Shown: positions 1-12,000 of the stretch, piece after piece | Numbering within the stretch: position 1 is the first letter of the stretch | How the letters are laid out: each line of letters opens with the position of its first letter | DNA from: Takifugu bimaculatus | Lineage: Eukaryota > Chordata > Actinopteri > Tetraodontiformes > Tetraodontidae | Direction: 5' to 3' | Assembly: GCA_004026145.2 (NCBI GenBank) | Contig: CP034976.1 | Location: 14,051,171 to 14,115,170, forward strand | DNA: 64,000 nt | Position numbers and translations under genes: made by a program | Notes under the pieces: generated by a model | The model's input: the letters and a program-made list of their open reading frames with translations, nothing else | What the model was told of the DNA's origin: nothing | Database searches by the model: none

Positions 1-2895
1 CCCGATGGCTCTATCTGGCTACCCAGTGCCCCCGCAGATGGCAGCATATCCCCACTTTATGCCCCAACCAGGAATGTCCGTTCACGGCCCGGCCCAAACA
101 CCCCCGCCCCACCCACAGCAGCAGAAGCAACCCCAGCAACAGTACCCCCAGCCCAGTGGGCAACAGTTACCTCTGGGTTACCAACCGGGTCCGAGGCCCC
201 CTCTCCAGACCCAACAGGGTTACCCACCTGGTCACATGCCCCCTCAGCATGGTGCCCCCCCCCAGTATCAGCATGCATTTCCAGGTCACCTGCAGCCCCA
301 CCAACAAAATGGCTTCCAGGCCCGTCCTCAGATGCCCCAAGGCTTCCAGGCCCCCCAGGGCTATATAGGCCAGCAACCTCCTCAGATGATGGCCAAGGCC
401 ACCTCAGATGGGACACCCACAAATAACCCCCACTTCTCAGCCTGCACCGCCTGCACCTCAGGCCTATCTGCCCCACCCAAGGCAGCAAGCTCCCACTGGA
501 CTTCCCCAACACATGTTGCCCCAACAGCCCCAGATCCAGATGGCTCCTAATGCTCAACAGATCCCTCCCCACCCTCACATGCAGATACCAGGTGGTCCAA
601 GAGCGCCCATGCCACCAACTAGTCAGCCGATGCCCCCAGTATCGCAGAACTACCCCACTCCTACGGGCCAGCACATCCACCCCACCCTGCACCCACAGAT
701 GCCCCCAGCCTCACAGCCTCATATGATCCCTGGTCCTCAGCCCCACCTGCAAAGGGCCCCCCTGCCACAGATGCCCCCCAATGTGTTACCTCCCCAACAT
801 CACCCTCACCCAGGACACCCCCCTGTGTCAAACATGCCCCAACAGCCCATACGGATGCCCAGCCAACCTCAGACTCAGACCCAACATTCCGGAGCTGTCT
901 GCTATCCTGGGGGGGCTCCGATGATTCCCCAGCAGCCTCTGGTGCCCCAGCCTGCAGCTTCACAGCCTTCAGCCATGTACCCCTCAGCTCTCCCAGCTAA
1001 TGTACCACCAAGTGCCCCCCAGCAGAGCCCTGCCTTGGGCCCCCACATTGCTCCTGCCCAGCACATGATCCAGCCTTCTCCTGGTCAGTCCCCAACGCCG
1101 TCCCTCCCTCACCCGCTCCTTCCCCCTCGCCATCGCCCTCTCCCAGTCCAGCCTCTTTAGGGTTGAACCCCCAGCAGAGACCGGCCCCGGCCGCCACCCC
1201 CGCCAACGCGGGCCCGTGCTCTCTTCCCTCCCCCTCCACCACCTCCCCCTCCACACCACTGTTCCAGCATCAGAATTCAAGCACAGACGATCTCCTCTCC
1301 TCCAGTCCTGAGAGCCAACCCGGGGGCACCAAAGCCCCCACCAATGTCCTCCAGCCCACCAAAGCTGACCCGCAGGACGGGGAGCGCCGGAAAAAGAGCA
1401 CCCAGGGCGTTCTTCTGATCCAGGGGGACCCGTATCAAGCTCCAGAGCGGGTAGCCCGTCTCCACGGCGACCTGGAGCGCTACAGATCCCAGGTCAACTC
1501 CCTGGAACACCCGTCGGAGAAGGAGGGCGGTCTGTCGGTGCTGGACGCCCGCTGGAAAGAGCTCCAGGACCAACAGGAGAAAGACGCCCGGCAGCTGTCC
1601 ATCGCCATCGCCCGCTGCTACACCATGAAGAACCGCCACCACGACGTCATGCCGTACGACGTCAACCGCGTCGTGCTGCAGTCCGGCAAGGACGACTACA
1701 TCAACGCCAGCTACGTGGAAGACCTGTCGCCGTACTGCCCGCGTCTCATCGCCACTCAGGCGCCGCTCACCGGCACCGCCGCCGACTTCTGGCTGATGGT
1801 GTACGAGCAGAAGGTGTCGCTGGTGGTCATGCTGGTGTCGGAGCTGGAGCTGGAGAAGGTGCGCTGTTCGGGTTGTTTGTTCACTTTATTCCCTTCAGCG
1901 CCCCTCTGCGATTACTGCCCCCTGCTGGCTGGAATCCGAGTAGCGGCGGTTTGAAAGTAAACTCTTATATCTGGTTGACGTAGAGAGAAACGACTCCACC
2001 AGAGAGCTGCGTTGAGTGAAGCTTTTTCCTTCAATATTCACACGTCTTGGTCCTTTTATTGAACTCTCAGGGGAAGGTCGTGCGCTACTTCCCGACGGAG
2101 CGCGGCCAGCAGCTCTCTCAGGGGCCGATCACGCTCAGCCTGACCACGCAGAAGTCAACGGCCACACACGTGGAGCGCATGATCAGCCTTCAGTACCGCG
2201 ACCAGAGCCTGAAACGCACCGTCGTCCACCTGCAGTTCACCTCGTGGCCCGAGTTGTGAGTGGCATGTTTGCGTTGTGGGCGGAGCTTCTGCATCGGCTG
2301 ATGATGTGTGAATCCTCGTTTGTCTTCAGGGGTCTCCCCGACAGCAAGAGCAACCTTCTGCACTTCATCCAGGAGGTCCATGGACATTATCTCCACCAGA
2401 GGCCCTTACACACACCTGTGGTGGTGCACTGCAGGTGAGTGTTCAGGCCGTGTCCCGGACTGCACCACTCAGACTTCCTGTTTACACCAGGAGTCATTTA
2501 TTTACTCTTTGATGGAGTCAAAGAACCTTTTTTAACCAAACTCTGGTCCGTGTTGCAGCTCAGGGGTGGGGCGCACCGGCGCCTTCTGCCTGCTGTACGC
2601 CGCCCTGCAGGAGCTGGAGGCTGGAAACGGGATCCCAGATCTTCCTCTGCTGGTGAAGAAGATGAGACAGCAGAGGAAGAACATGCTGCAGGAGAAGGTG
2701 GGCTAGCTGGGGGGGGGGGCAAGGGGGGGTGTCATGTGACATTACAGACGCTGATGTAAATATTCTGGCGTTTTTAGCTCCACCTGAAGTTCTGCTACGA
2801 AGCTGTGCTGAAACATGCCGAGCAGGTTCTTCAGCGACACGGCATCACGACCGCCACCTGCAGCAAGAACAGTGCAGCCACAAAGGTCACACACA

Positions 2896-2959
<64 letters not shown>

Positions 2960-3992
2960 GCAGTGTGCTGGTTTCTGTTCTGTATCTAGCTGGTGTAAAC
3001 CCTGAGCCAGGTCCCCTCCATGGCTGTTAGCTTGTTGCTCCTACAGAAATGTACGTGCCGGTTATAATCTCATCGGCTACTTTAGCAGTATAAAATACTT
3101 CCAATACTCGTCTTTGAACTCATCTACCACTGGAAAAGAGTCCATTCTTGGGATTGTTGTTCTCACCACATGGGCATATCAGTCGTTGCACACTGGATTC
3201 ACAATTCCAGAACAAATTTCAGTTTCATTTTTCTGAATCTGGTCTAAGGTGTAAAATTGACTAGTTTGTGTTTGTTCCTATGCTGCTCACCTGCTCGTTC
3301 TGAAGGAATTCTACGAGTTCTGCTCAGACGAGGTACCTTTTTCCACTTGTCAGAGCAGATGTGATGCAGATGACCGTGACGTCCTGTTGACGTGCTTCTG
3401 ACTGTTTGCCTCTCTCCATCTTTAGCCATACTCCAGGCCGGAGTCCCAGCAGGACCTGGTCCTGGGGGGCGACATGCCCATCAGCTCCATCCAGGCCACC
3501 ATCGCCAAGCTCAGCATCCGTCCGCCGAGCGCCACTGACTCTGCTGCGGAGGAGCCGGGAGGCGCCACTTTAACTGACCTCGATGCCCTCATGTACCCCT
3601 GCCCTGCCACCGATCCACACCCCCCTTCCTCCTTCAGTCCCCCTCTTGCCTCTCCAACCGATTGTCCTCCCTCCTCGCCGCCCAACGGGCTGGAGGCCAG
3701 CCCACCCTGCGCCACGCCGCCGCTGCCTGCACCCAACCATCAGCCGCTCTCGGAGGCAATGTCCACCGTCTGCCCCCCCTCCGCGGCGCCGGCCCCGTCG
3801 TCACTGGAGCTCCTGGCAACGCTCACCCCCGAGGCCTTCTCCATGGAGGGAGGGGGGAAAGGGAAGCAGCGGGTGACCAAGCAGAACTTCCTGCAGCCGG
3901 CCGAGGGTCAGGGTCTCCACAGGACCCGAGGTGAGGACGAAGACGACCCCCTCAGCAGCCTGGACCCCCTGTGGAGCCTCGGCAAGCACTGA
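1..3992 (+). CDS. ptpn23: HD-PTP / PTPN23, C-terminal half (5' part lies outside the window)
   Basis: Coding exons read as 1-1858 (starts upstream), 2071-2255, 2330-2434, 2559-2697, 2778-2885 and 3426-3992 (stop TGA 3990-3992); all junctions are GT-AG and phases agree. The first exon is a Pro/Gln/Met-rich linker followed by the start of a classical PTP domain (KNRHHDVMPYD, DYINAS). Later exons give SWPELGLPD, the signature HCSSGVGRTG, and a tail with VLGGDMPISSIQATIAKLS and SSLDPLWSLGKH, all typical of HD-PTP. Known for the family: an ALIX-like Bro1 protein that works with ESCRT in endosomal sorting of activated receptors; the Bro1 and V domains would lie upstream. The signature has Ser where active PTPs have Ala, and WPE replaces WPD, so the phosphatase is probably inactive. 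The proline-rich exon needs two frame changes (near 391 and 1090-1125) to read through; see separate entries. Confidence 0.95.
386..396 (+). other. ptpn23: Apparent +1 frameshift in ptpn23 proline-rich exon
   Basis: Up to about 391 the Pro/Gln/Met-rich protein reads in the frame of base 2 (…QQPPQMM); from about 393 it reads in the frame of base 3 (PRPPQMGHPQITPTSQ…). Each frame loses its family-like composition on the other side, and frame 3 has stops immediately upstream (366 and 387). Dropping one G of the GG at 391-392 restores a continuous reading. No intron fits in so short an interval. This is either a consensus error or a real indel in this allele. Confidence 0.75.
1085..1130 (+). other. 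ptpn23: Apparent second frame change in ptpn23 proline-rich exon
   Basis: The frame used from about 393 ends in a stop at 1158-1160, while the phosphatase-domain frame is open from well upstream and reads PSPSPSPSPASLGLNPQQ just before the conserved part. The switch must lie in the C-rich stretch at about 1085-1130, and equals one missing base (or two extra). It returns the exon to its starting frame, so the pair isolates about 700 bases in a shifted frame. Confidence 0.7.
2888..2957 (+). repeat. (CA)n microsatellite in ptpn23 intron
   Basis: About 70 bases of nearly pure CA dinucleotide directly follow the donor at 2886 (GTCACA). The donor is weak by consensus, and the repeat begins within three bases of the exon, so length variation here sits next to a splice site. 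Confidence 0.95.
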
Positions 3993-4355
3993 CAGACACA
4001 GGCTCGCCACCAGATTCAGTGAAGACATTTTAGCGTCCTCGGGTAAACAACTGGCCAGCGGCGGGCGGGTGTGGGCTTCGCGATGATGTCACTATGCACT
4101 CGTCTTTAATTCCTCCTGCTTTATTTTTTTTGTTTACCTTCCTGGTGGACGGAGGGTTGTACTTCCAGCTGAGCTTCTCCCAGCATGCACTCCAGTTTGT
4201 CCACCTCATTTTAATGGCTTAATGCAGAACCAGAGGAGCTCTGAAGGTAGGCTCTGTCGTCACGGTAACAGCAGTAAACTAATCCACGCCTCTAATATCC
4301 TCCGTCTGTAAATATCTTAGATTGTTTGAGAAATGGTCACTAATGTAAAAAAAAT

Positions 4356-4361
4356 AATAAA
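4356..4361 (+). terminator. ptpn23: Poly(A) signal AATAAA, ptpn23
   Basis: AATAAA lies 364 bases after the ptpn23 stop, the first canonical hexamer on that strand. Cleavage would be expected near 4375-4390, abutting the distal scap signal on the opposite strand. Confidence 0.6.
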
Positions 4362-4396
4362 TTCAACAGACAGATTATTTGCAGTATCAAAGCCTC

Positions 4397-4402
4397 TTTA
4401 TT
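4397..4402 (-). terminator. scap: Candidate distal poly(A) signal, scap
   Basis: TTTATT on the + strand is AATAAA on the minus strand. If used, the scap 3' UTR would be about 1.6 kb and would end in the same few bases as ptpn23. The proximal signal at 5712 is the alternative. Confidence 0.35.
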
Positions 4403-5122
4403 TGAAAATTAGTAAAAATTCTGTCACTACAAAACATTTTCCCGCCCTCCTACAACCATGGAGGGAGGCGGTGGGAGGAGCCTCTGTTCAGCCCGCCCAC
4501 GTGAGCAAGGCCGCTATTAAGGTCTGATATGATGTACAGGAATGTTAGGACCTGTTTCTTCTGGGGCGACACCTTTACCTCGCTGTTCACACCCGTCACA
4601 GTTTAACAAGATCCTCCTCCATCTCTTAGGTTTACATGCAGCATGTTAAAAAAAAAAAAAAAAGGAATTCTAAATTTAAGTTTAGGAATGTCAACGTTAC
4701 ACCAATATTAGCGGTTTAGCTTAGCATTACAGAGATGGTCGGCTTTAAGAGTGAAACCAGTGAACATCAAACATTTAGAATTGCTCCCAAACCTGTTTAA
4801 TCCACAGACAAAAGCACCTAAAACTGCCAGTTTCTAATGTCTTCACAAATATTTTACTACCCAAACAACAAAGTAAATAACTTAAAGTTGAGGAGGCCGC
4901 GTGTCTGACCTGTGACGCAGCCTCTCTTAAACCTAAACGCTGTTAGGGCGAGCAGAGCGACCTTTGACCTGCTCCTTTCAGCGTTGGTGGCGTTAATGAT
5001 GTTGGCGAGCGCGGGTCGGCGTCTGCGGCGGAACGCTTGCAATGTTTGGGGTTTCTGGGATTACATTCAGCAGATTAGAGGGTCGCTACAGTCTTTCACA
5101 GCAGGTGTAGCTCAGGCACTGA

Positions 5123-5136
5123 CCAGCAGGGGGAGC
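5123..5136 (+). promoter_or_regulatory. CTCF-like core motif between ptpn23 and scap
   Basis: CCAGCAGGGGGAGC matches 13 of 14 positions of the CTCF core CCASYAGRKGGCRS. It sits between the convergent ends of two genes. Motif only; chance occurrence in 64 kb is possible. Confidence 0.35.
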
Positions 5137-5711
5137 CCGGCGAGGCCTGACCAAATCTTCAGGGTTCACCTTTACTGTTGCAAATACTCTAACTCACATT
5201 ATTAGTTCAATCCCCCCCAAACAAAATATGGATAGTCACCTGCTACGGGGGGAGTCGTCGCTATCGCTCATCATCCAGAGTGACGGTGTCCAACTCGTCA
5301 CTACGGCAACGGCGAGCAAAAGTTAAAACAGTGTTAAGAAAGTGCATCGACTCAAACGGACCTCCGTTCTGACAGAAGTTAAAGTTATCGAAGGGCAAAG
5401 GAAGCCAAAACCACAGAGCAGCAGCAGCACCAGTCGTCCTAGAATCCCAACAACCTTCCCAGTGTTTCCAGTTCCAACCATTGGGAGACCGCGTCGCTTT
5501 TTACTGTCTGAATATGGAGGATTAGAGCCGGGATTTTCTCTCTGGGAAGTGCAGATTAGAAAATGTGATCTAATTTCTCTTCTTGAAAAGTGAAAGTTAG
5601 ACAGTTTTTGTTGGATATTCGTCACAACTGTCCCGACTTGTTTTCTGTACTCAGGAGCAGGAATTAAACACATCAAGTTATTCAAAACTGTTACCACTAA
5701 TAAATAATAGA

Positions 5712-5717
5712 TTTATT
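5712..5717 (-). terminator. scap: Candidate proximal poly(A) signal, scap
   Basis: AATAAA on the minus strand, about 325 bases beyond the scap stop codon, giving a short 3' UTR. Confidence 0.5.
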
Positions 5718-6041
5718 ACATATAAAAACACCCTCCGCTAGAGGATTTACAGTAATCATCAGTTCTCACAACGGCGTTGTTCTCACGTTTACTGCGCAGC
5801 ACCTCGTCACGCCATCAGGGTCTCCGTGGCAACGGGTCGCAGCGGGAATATTGGAAAAATAAGGGGGCGGGGTTTATCAGCAGCATAAAGGGCCGCGCGA
5901 GCACACAGTGGCTGAGTCTGGTCAGAGTCTTTGTCGATGGATCCGTCACCTTCCAGCACTTCTGTTCTGCTACTGAAGGCATCTCCACAAAAAAGAAACA
6001 GTCTGAACGTCACCGTGAAAACGTTCACCAGCAGAGACTCG

Positions 6042-9000
6042 TCAGTCCAGTTTCTCCAGCACCGACGGGACGTAAACCAGGCTGAGCTCGCTGCCAAAAT
6101 CGCAGACAATGGCGGCGTTGTCCAGCACCAGCAGCTGGCGCACGCCCTGCCCGTCGCTGCTCTGGCCCAGGTACACCGTCTGCAGCAGGTCGCCGAAGTT
6201 CAGGTCCCAGAAGGAGACGCAGCCCTGGCCCCCCGTCACCAGCAGAGACTCCGAGATGACCCCCAGGCTGGCGCCGCAGCCTACGTCCTGGTCACAACAC
6301 AGAAGAACCTTCAAAACCACGGCAGCAGATGCTCCTCTGTGATTGGCCGCTCCAGACCTACCTGCTGTATGGAGTAGAGTTTGATCCCGGTGCTCCGGTC
6401 CCAGATGCAGATGAGGTCGTCCAACCCTGAGCTGATGACGCAGGAAGTGGTGCAAACCAGGGAGGTGACGTCGCCTCGGTGCCCGTAAACGTGGCTGACG
6501 CGGCTGCCCGTCAGCACATCCCACAGGCAGATGGCGCCGTCTTGCCCGCCGCTCGCCAGACCCATCGTCTGTTGGGACCAACAATGAAAACGTCACGTCC
6601 ACATCTGACCGTATTCATGTGCCGGTGCCGTTACTGTGAGACAGGAAGCCGACCTGGTCTATGTAGATGGCTGTGATTCCTCCGGAGTGACCCTGCAGCG
6701 TGAAGAGACAACAGGAATCCTCCAGGCGGTAAATCTGAAACAGCAGAAGAAGAAGAAGTGGCGTTTCCTGTCCTGCTCCTCGTCCCACCACCCCTGTAGA
6801 CGTCCTTACCCGGACGGTGTGGTCCTGGCTGCCGGTCACGACCCTGCCCGCTGCCGCTCGCAGCACCGTGATGGGCTTTTGGTGAGCGCACTGCACCGAG
6901 CGCGTCAGCTGGCAGCTGATCACGTCCTCGCTGCTGTAACACGGCGACAGCGGGACGCTGCCCCTCCCAGGACCGCCTGAACGAGGAGAACACGCAGTTT
7001 TCCCCCGACCTGCCCAGGTTTATCGAGCAACCTTAGGGACGGTTCCTCCTACCTCTGTACTGCAGCAGGCAGGGAGGCTTGTTGATCTCCACGGTGAAGA
7101 AATCCAGAGATCCGTTGAGTCGAGCTGCGACGATTCTGAGGAGGGAGAGCGAGTGACAGAGATACGGGGGCGTTAATCTGGCTCCACCTGAGCAAACCGA
7201 TCCATTCATGGCTCCCAGCAGGAGGTCACCTGTTGTTGAGGAAGGCCAGAGCTGTGATCCCGGAAGTTCCGTCCTTCGTTACTGCAGCGTAACGATCCTT
7301 CCGCTGCGTCCCACAGCTGCAGCCAACAGACGTCAATCACCACTGAACCAATGCTTTGATTTTCTCAGCAGGTCAGGAAACGACTGAATAAGTGACGCAC
7401 CTCCAGTTTCCCGCTGCTCCTCCCAGCAGCTATCAGGTTCCCTCTCAGCTCCATGGCCCAAACTGAACTCTCCCAGTCCGGCGTGACTTGTCCCCCCCCC
7501 ACAGAGCTTTTCTCTGGGCTCAGGAATGTGGTCGCGTCCCCTGAGCTGGGGCTCCTCTGAAGCGGCGCTGCCGATGGCGGCGTGGAGGAGTTGGAGGACG
7601 GAGACGCGTAGGTGGAGGGCGAGGGGGGTTCGTGCTCCATGTAGGCTCGCTCCACCAGGCCTCCGAAGTCAAAGCCCCCCCTGAGTGGGGAGGAGAAGTG
7701 GGAGGGCGGCTGGGAAGCGAAGTTGGTGTCGATGAGGGGGGTGAGGTCGGGCTGGTCGGTGAAGAGCGTCGGGCGGGTGGGGGTGGAGCGGCGCCTCACA
7801 GGGCGGCCGTCCTCCTCCGACAGGTCGTCGCAAACCAGGGAATTACATCCCGACTCGGAGGCGAAGAATTCTGAATCTGTGGTGGCGCTCAGGCTGTCCC
7901 AGCCGTCCCGCTGCTCCCAGCAGCCACTGCTGCTGCTCCGCCTCAGCCTGGGGAACAGAGAGGGAGGCGATCCTAAACCTGACCGAGCCCCCAATCTGCC
8001 CACAGTGGGAGGTTCTCACCTGTTGTTGGGGATGACGGTCAGGCAGTCGCCAGTCTGGGCGTCCCAGACCCGAATCTGTCCGGCCAGGCAGCAGCTCGCC
8101 AGCAGCATCCCGTCGCTGGCCAAACACTCGATGTCCTGCAGGACAGGATCACTGGAAATGAGACAACACCCGGGACGGTTTGGGAATGTATTTCCTTCCT
8201 CACCATGCTGTGGCCCCTCAGCAGCAGAGGGGAGATCTCACTGACGGGGGGCGAGTAGCCGTAGTCGTCACAGGGGAGGTCCCCCCGCCGCCTTCGGCCG
8301 TGAGCCGCTCCGTTCTGGCCGTAGTTCCGTGGGCAGAGAACCCGGTAAAGACAGAAAAGCAGCAGAACCAGCAGGACCCCCGCAGCCAGGCCCAGAGCCG
8401 CCACCCTGGTTGGGAGGGAACACGTCAACGCTCAATAAAATGTCAGCTTTTCTGTTGTTGTCACACTTCCATTCCATCCACGTCTGTTTACACCAGTAAA
8501 CAATAACCCGGCCGTGACGCGATGCGAGCGGAACTTATCGCGTCGGCCTTCTTCCTGCCTCAAGGTCGCCCAAACACGCGGTAAACTCTTCCTCCATCTG
8601 TCCTCAGCCAAGGCCGTGACCTTGCCCTGATTTCAGCTGATAGCCTCCATATCTGCCGTTCAAAGAGGAACCTCGGCTCTCAAGGTGAGCTCGGCACCTT
8701 CCGCAGTGCTAAACTACGTTCATTTTAACGATAGATAAACACGAAGTGTACGCAAAGCCAGGCAGTCAGGATGAATAAAGAACCACCGGCCTGGCAACAC
8801 TAACTCAATCAGCTGCTTTAAATCCTTTGTATAGAGAGGTGCAGCTATTTGTCAATAGCACCACTAGGGGGAGATGTTATGCACCAAGAAAATCTTTAAA
8901 CCGTAATCTCGTTTTCTCTAATGGATTTATCCTGTTCAAGATTAGAATCTCATTAAAAGACAGAACCATCATAATGAAAAGGCTGAGCTGGATATGAGCT

Positions 9001-12000
9001 GAAGTCATGTTTGGTTTCACCACCAATCTGGTTACAAAACAAAACAAACAGCTGTCCCAGTCCGGCAGGGATCGTTCTTTTTCCTTTATCTCTAAAGATT
9101 TTAAAGATAACAATCAGTCCAGAGACATTTGACACAGTCGGCAATAAACCCGCAGACAACTTTTCCTGGCTTTGAAATAAAAAGCAGTAAAATAGGGACA
9201 CTGACGCTCTTATTCTGCAGTCAGACAACATAAAGGCCAAATAAATAATGTTTTGGCCTCTTCTCCTGTACACACATGTGCAGCGTTGCCTCTCAGTTGT
9301 GTGTTTGGACTCGGATTTTGTGGCGAACAGACAGAAGAGGGAGTACTGACTTGTAGAGGGTCAGGTCTGTCTGCAGGTCAGCGGGCAGTTTGGGGATGGG
9401 GGGAGGAGGGTGCCGGGTGTCCTGAGGATGGCGCGTCTCAACGGCCTCCTGGGGGCTCACGTGAACGGTGACGGGAATGACGGGCAGGATGCTGATGTAC
9501 CTGAAACGTGACAGACGGGAAGTGAAAGCGGGCAGGATCCAGATCCAGGCGGACTCGAACCTGCCCGAGGTGACGCACCTCTTGGCCAAGGTGATGTTGT
9601 AGTAGCTGAAGAGCGAAGGCCAGTGCCTGAACGACAGCCTCCTCCAGCCCTCCTCGTCCTCGGCGCTCCAGCTGATCTGAGGAACGGTGGGGGAGGCCTG
9701 GGGGTGCAGGCCCGCTCTGGCGGAACCGTGGTGTCCCTCCGACTGGTTGTCAGGTAAGGGGGTTGGGTCTGGTGCCGGGTGGATGCTGAGGGTGCTCGTG
9801 GGGTCGTCTCTGGTGAAGACAGGCGCCACTCCCAAGTGAGGGGGGAGACCCCCGGCGCCCGGATCTTCCAGGGGGCTCTGCTCGGAGACCTGTGCAGCCA
9901 GGTAGGTGCGTATTCCAGCCGGGTCAGTATAGACGAGGATCCCAATCCAGATGACTGTGCCCGCCTGATGGAGCGACCAGATGAGGTGAGAAAAGTTAAA
10001 CGCCAACGACGGGAAGGGGGGGGGGATGCGGGCCAACACTGACCATGATGATGCGCTGGGCCAGGCGTGTGTGGGCCAGGAAATAAACCACACGCAGCCT
10101 CTTGGGGAGCCTCAGGGTCCTGAAGGCCGGTGTCTGCAGGGTGATGGTGTGGGGAGAGGGTCGTGGGGGCGGGGGGACGTCGCGCGGACGCAGAGGGCCC
10201 GGCTTGTGCGGGGGGAGCCCGGCTTCTGCAGGCAGGCGGCGGTTCAAGTCGGCCAGCTGAGGGGAGGAAGTTCAGGAACACAGCGTTTGTATTTTCAAGG
10301 ATGAAACGTGGGTGCAGCGTGTGCGGGGGCAGGAGGGGCCTCACCTCCATCCGCCGGATGTCGATGGAAAGAACCGTGGTGAAGAAAAACATCTGCAGGA
10401 AGAAGTCGGACACCAGCCCCACGACAGCAAACAGACAGAACTCCTGAAAACAGAAAGAATTCCGGATTGTGCAAATCCCACATCTGCATAAAGAGGAAAA
10501 GGAAACTTTTTGTCTTTGTCCAGTCAGAGATGAGACGTTGGCAATACCTGGATAGCTGGAACCAGGGTAAAGTATCCAATCAGGATGATGCACAGCTCAG
10601 TGGCCATGTTCTTCATGATAGACCAGCTCTCATTACTAAGACCTGCACACAAACGAGAGAAAATGCGGATTTGTGACGGCCGATCAAAGGAGGAGGTCTC
10701 ACACATCGGTTTTACCCTGAGCGATGCGGAGTTTGACCTCCAGGTCGACGGGAGTGGACACCACAGACTTGGTGAGGACCAAGACGTTCTCCAGACCGAT
10801 CACCACCACCAGGTATGGGAAGATCTCCCTAGGGAAGCGGAGGAAATGGGATTAGATCTTTGAAAACTAAACAGCACCACTTCAAACGGTGACTAAATAT
10901 TTGACAATTCCCTGCCAAGAATTAGTGATATAAAAGCAGATAAGCTTGTGTGGGAGAAGAGCTGCAGCAGCAGGTCACAGGAGAGTCAACAGGTCAGGAA
11001 CAAACACAGGAGCAGCCGACACACGTGTGACTTAAGCAAACACGCCCAGTAAAAGCAGAGCTGACGACCACGCTCAGCGGGCCAACGCCGCGTTACCGCC
11101 ATCACGCCACGAGGTCGGCTTTTTAGGCTGTTCTCGAGCGATTGGACATCAACATGTGGAATCCCCACCCACCCGGGAGCCCCACCAGTATCCACACCCC
11201 CGCTTCCCTTTAGCCTGCCCGCAGTAAACATTAACACAAATCCAAGAAAGGTCAAAGCAGAGGCACTGGGAGGTCGACGAGCCTGCGTGTGTGTAGGACT
11301 GCGCGATGATATCTGTCCTTGTCGTTCCGTGAACAAGATAAAAAAAAGATCAGGATAAAACCGGGTTGACCCATTTATGGGAGTCAACAAAAGACGTGAG
11401 ATCAGAACAGACTCAAACGGGTCCGCGGCTAAAATGTGATGCATTCTATTCCTGCATTTCTATTCATAGATAAAAGGATTCTCCGACACTCATCAATCTA
11501 TCGATCTAAAATACACTCCAAAATAGTGTAACAGTTCTCAGATCAGTGTGACCAGTTCATCTCAAAACGCTCCAGTTGCAGCTGGAACCAGCCACCTGCA
11601 GGTGCAGCCAGTCGGTCTTACCCTCCGTTGAGTGTCGGTGTGAGTCCAAAGAGCGTACAGAGGCCCACAGACATGAGCAGAGAGCTGAGGACCGTTACCA
11701 CGGCAGCCAGCGCCAGACCCCACTTTGACTTCACCATGTCGATCTTACCTGCAGACAGGAACCATCAAAGAGGATCGTTTGACTTGGTTTGAACCTCAAA
11801 TGATCGGATAATTCAGTCCGTTTTTAATAAACAATAAAACTTCTCAGTCTTAAAATGACAAAATCCAGTTTTTTTTGGCCACGTGAGCCCAAACAACAAG
11901 AGCTGACTAATCTAATGAGCTTCCCCATGTTTGCAGTGGCGAGGGGCCGAGGGCCGTCTTACAGCGGCGTACCGTGTTCCTGCGGGAGGATTATCCCTCG

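Larger units (their letters stand above)
3993..6041. other. Convergent 3' UTRs of ptpn23 (+) and scap (-)
   Basis: No further coding region is visible between the two stop codons. The left part is the ptpn23 3' UTR up to the AATAAA at 4356. The right part is the scap 3' UTR, with candidate signals at 5712 (proximal) and 4397 (distal). ORFs of 60-125 codons on both strands have no family resemblance, splice support or codon bias that I recognise. Confidence 0.7.

Noticed and set aside
57..692. 211-codon minus-strand ORF opposite ptpn23
   Set aside because: It is the antisense shadow of a C/A-rich proline-glutamine coding exon; no family resemblance.
2742..3030. His/Thr or Cys/Val repeat ORFs around 2.9 kb, and similar ones at other CA/TG arrays
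   Set aside because: Translations of dinucleotide repeats; no start context or conservation.
6042..6602. 186-codon ORF ending in the SCAP C-terminus
   Set aside because: Only the part after 6287 is in the true frame; the first half runs through an intron and an exon in the wrong frame.
9457..10593. 378-codon minus ORF in scap
   Set aside because: Out of frame with the conserved SCAP sequence for most of its length; spans introns and exons.
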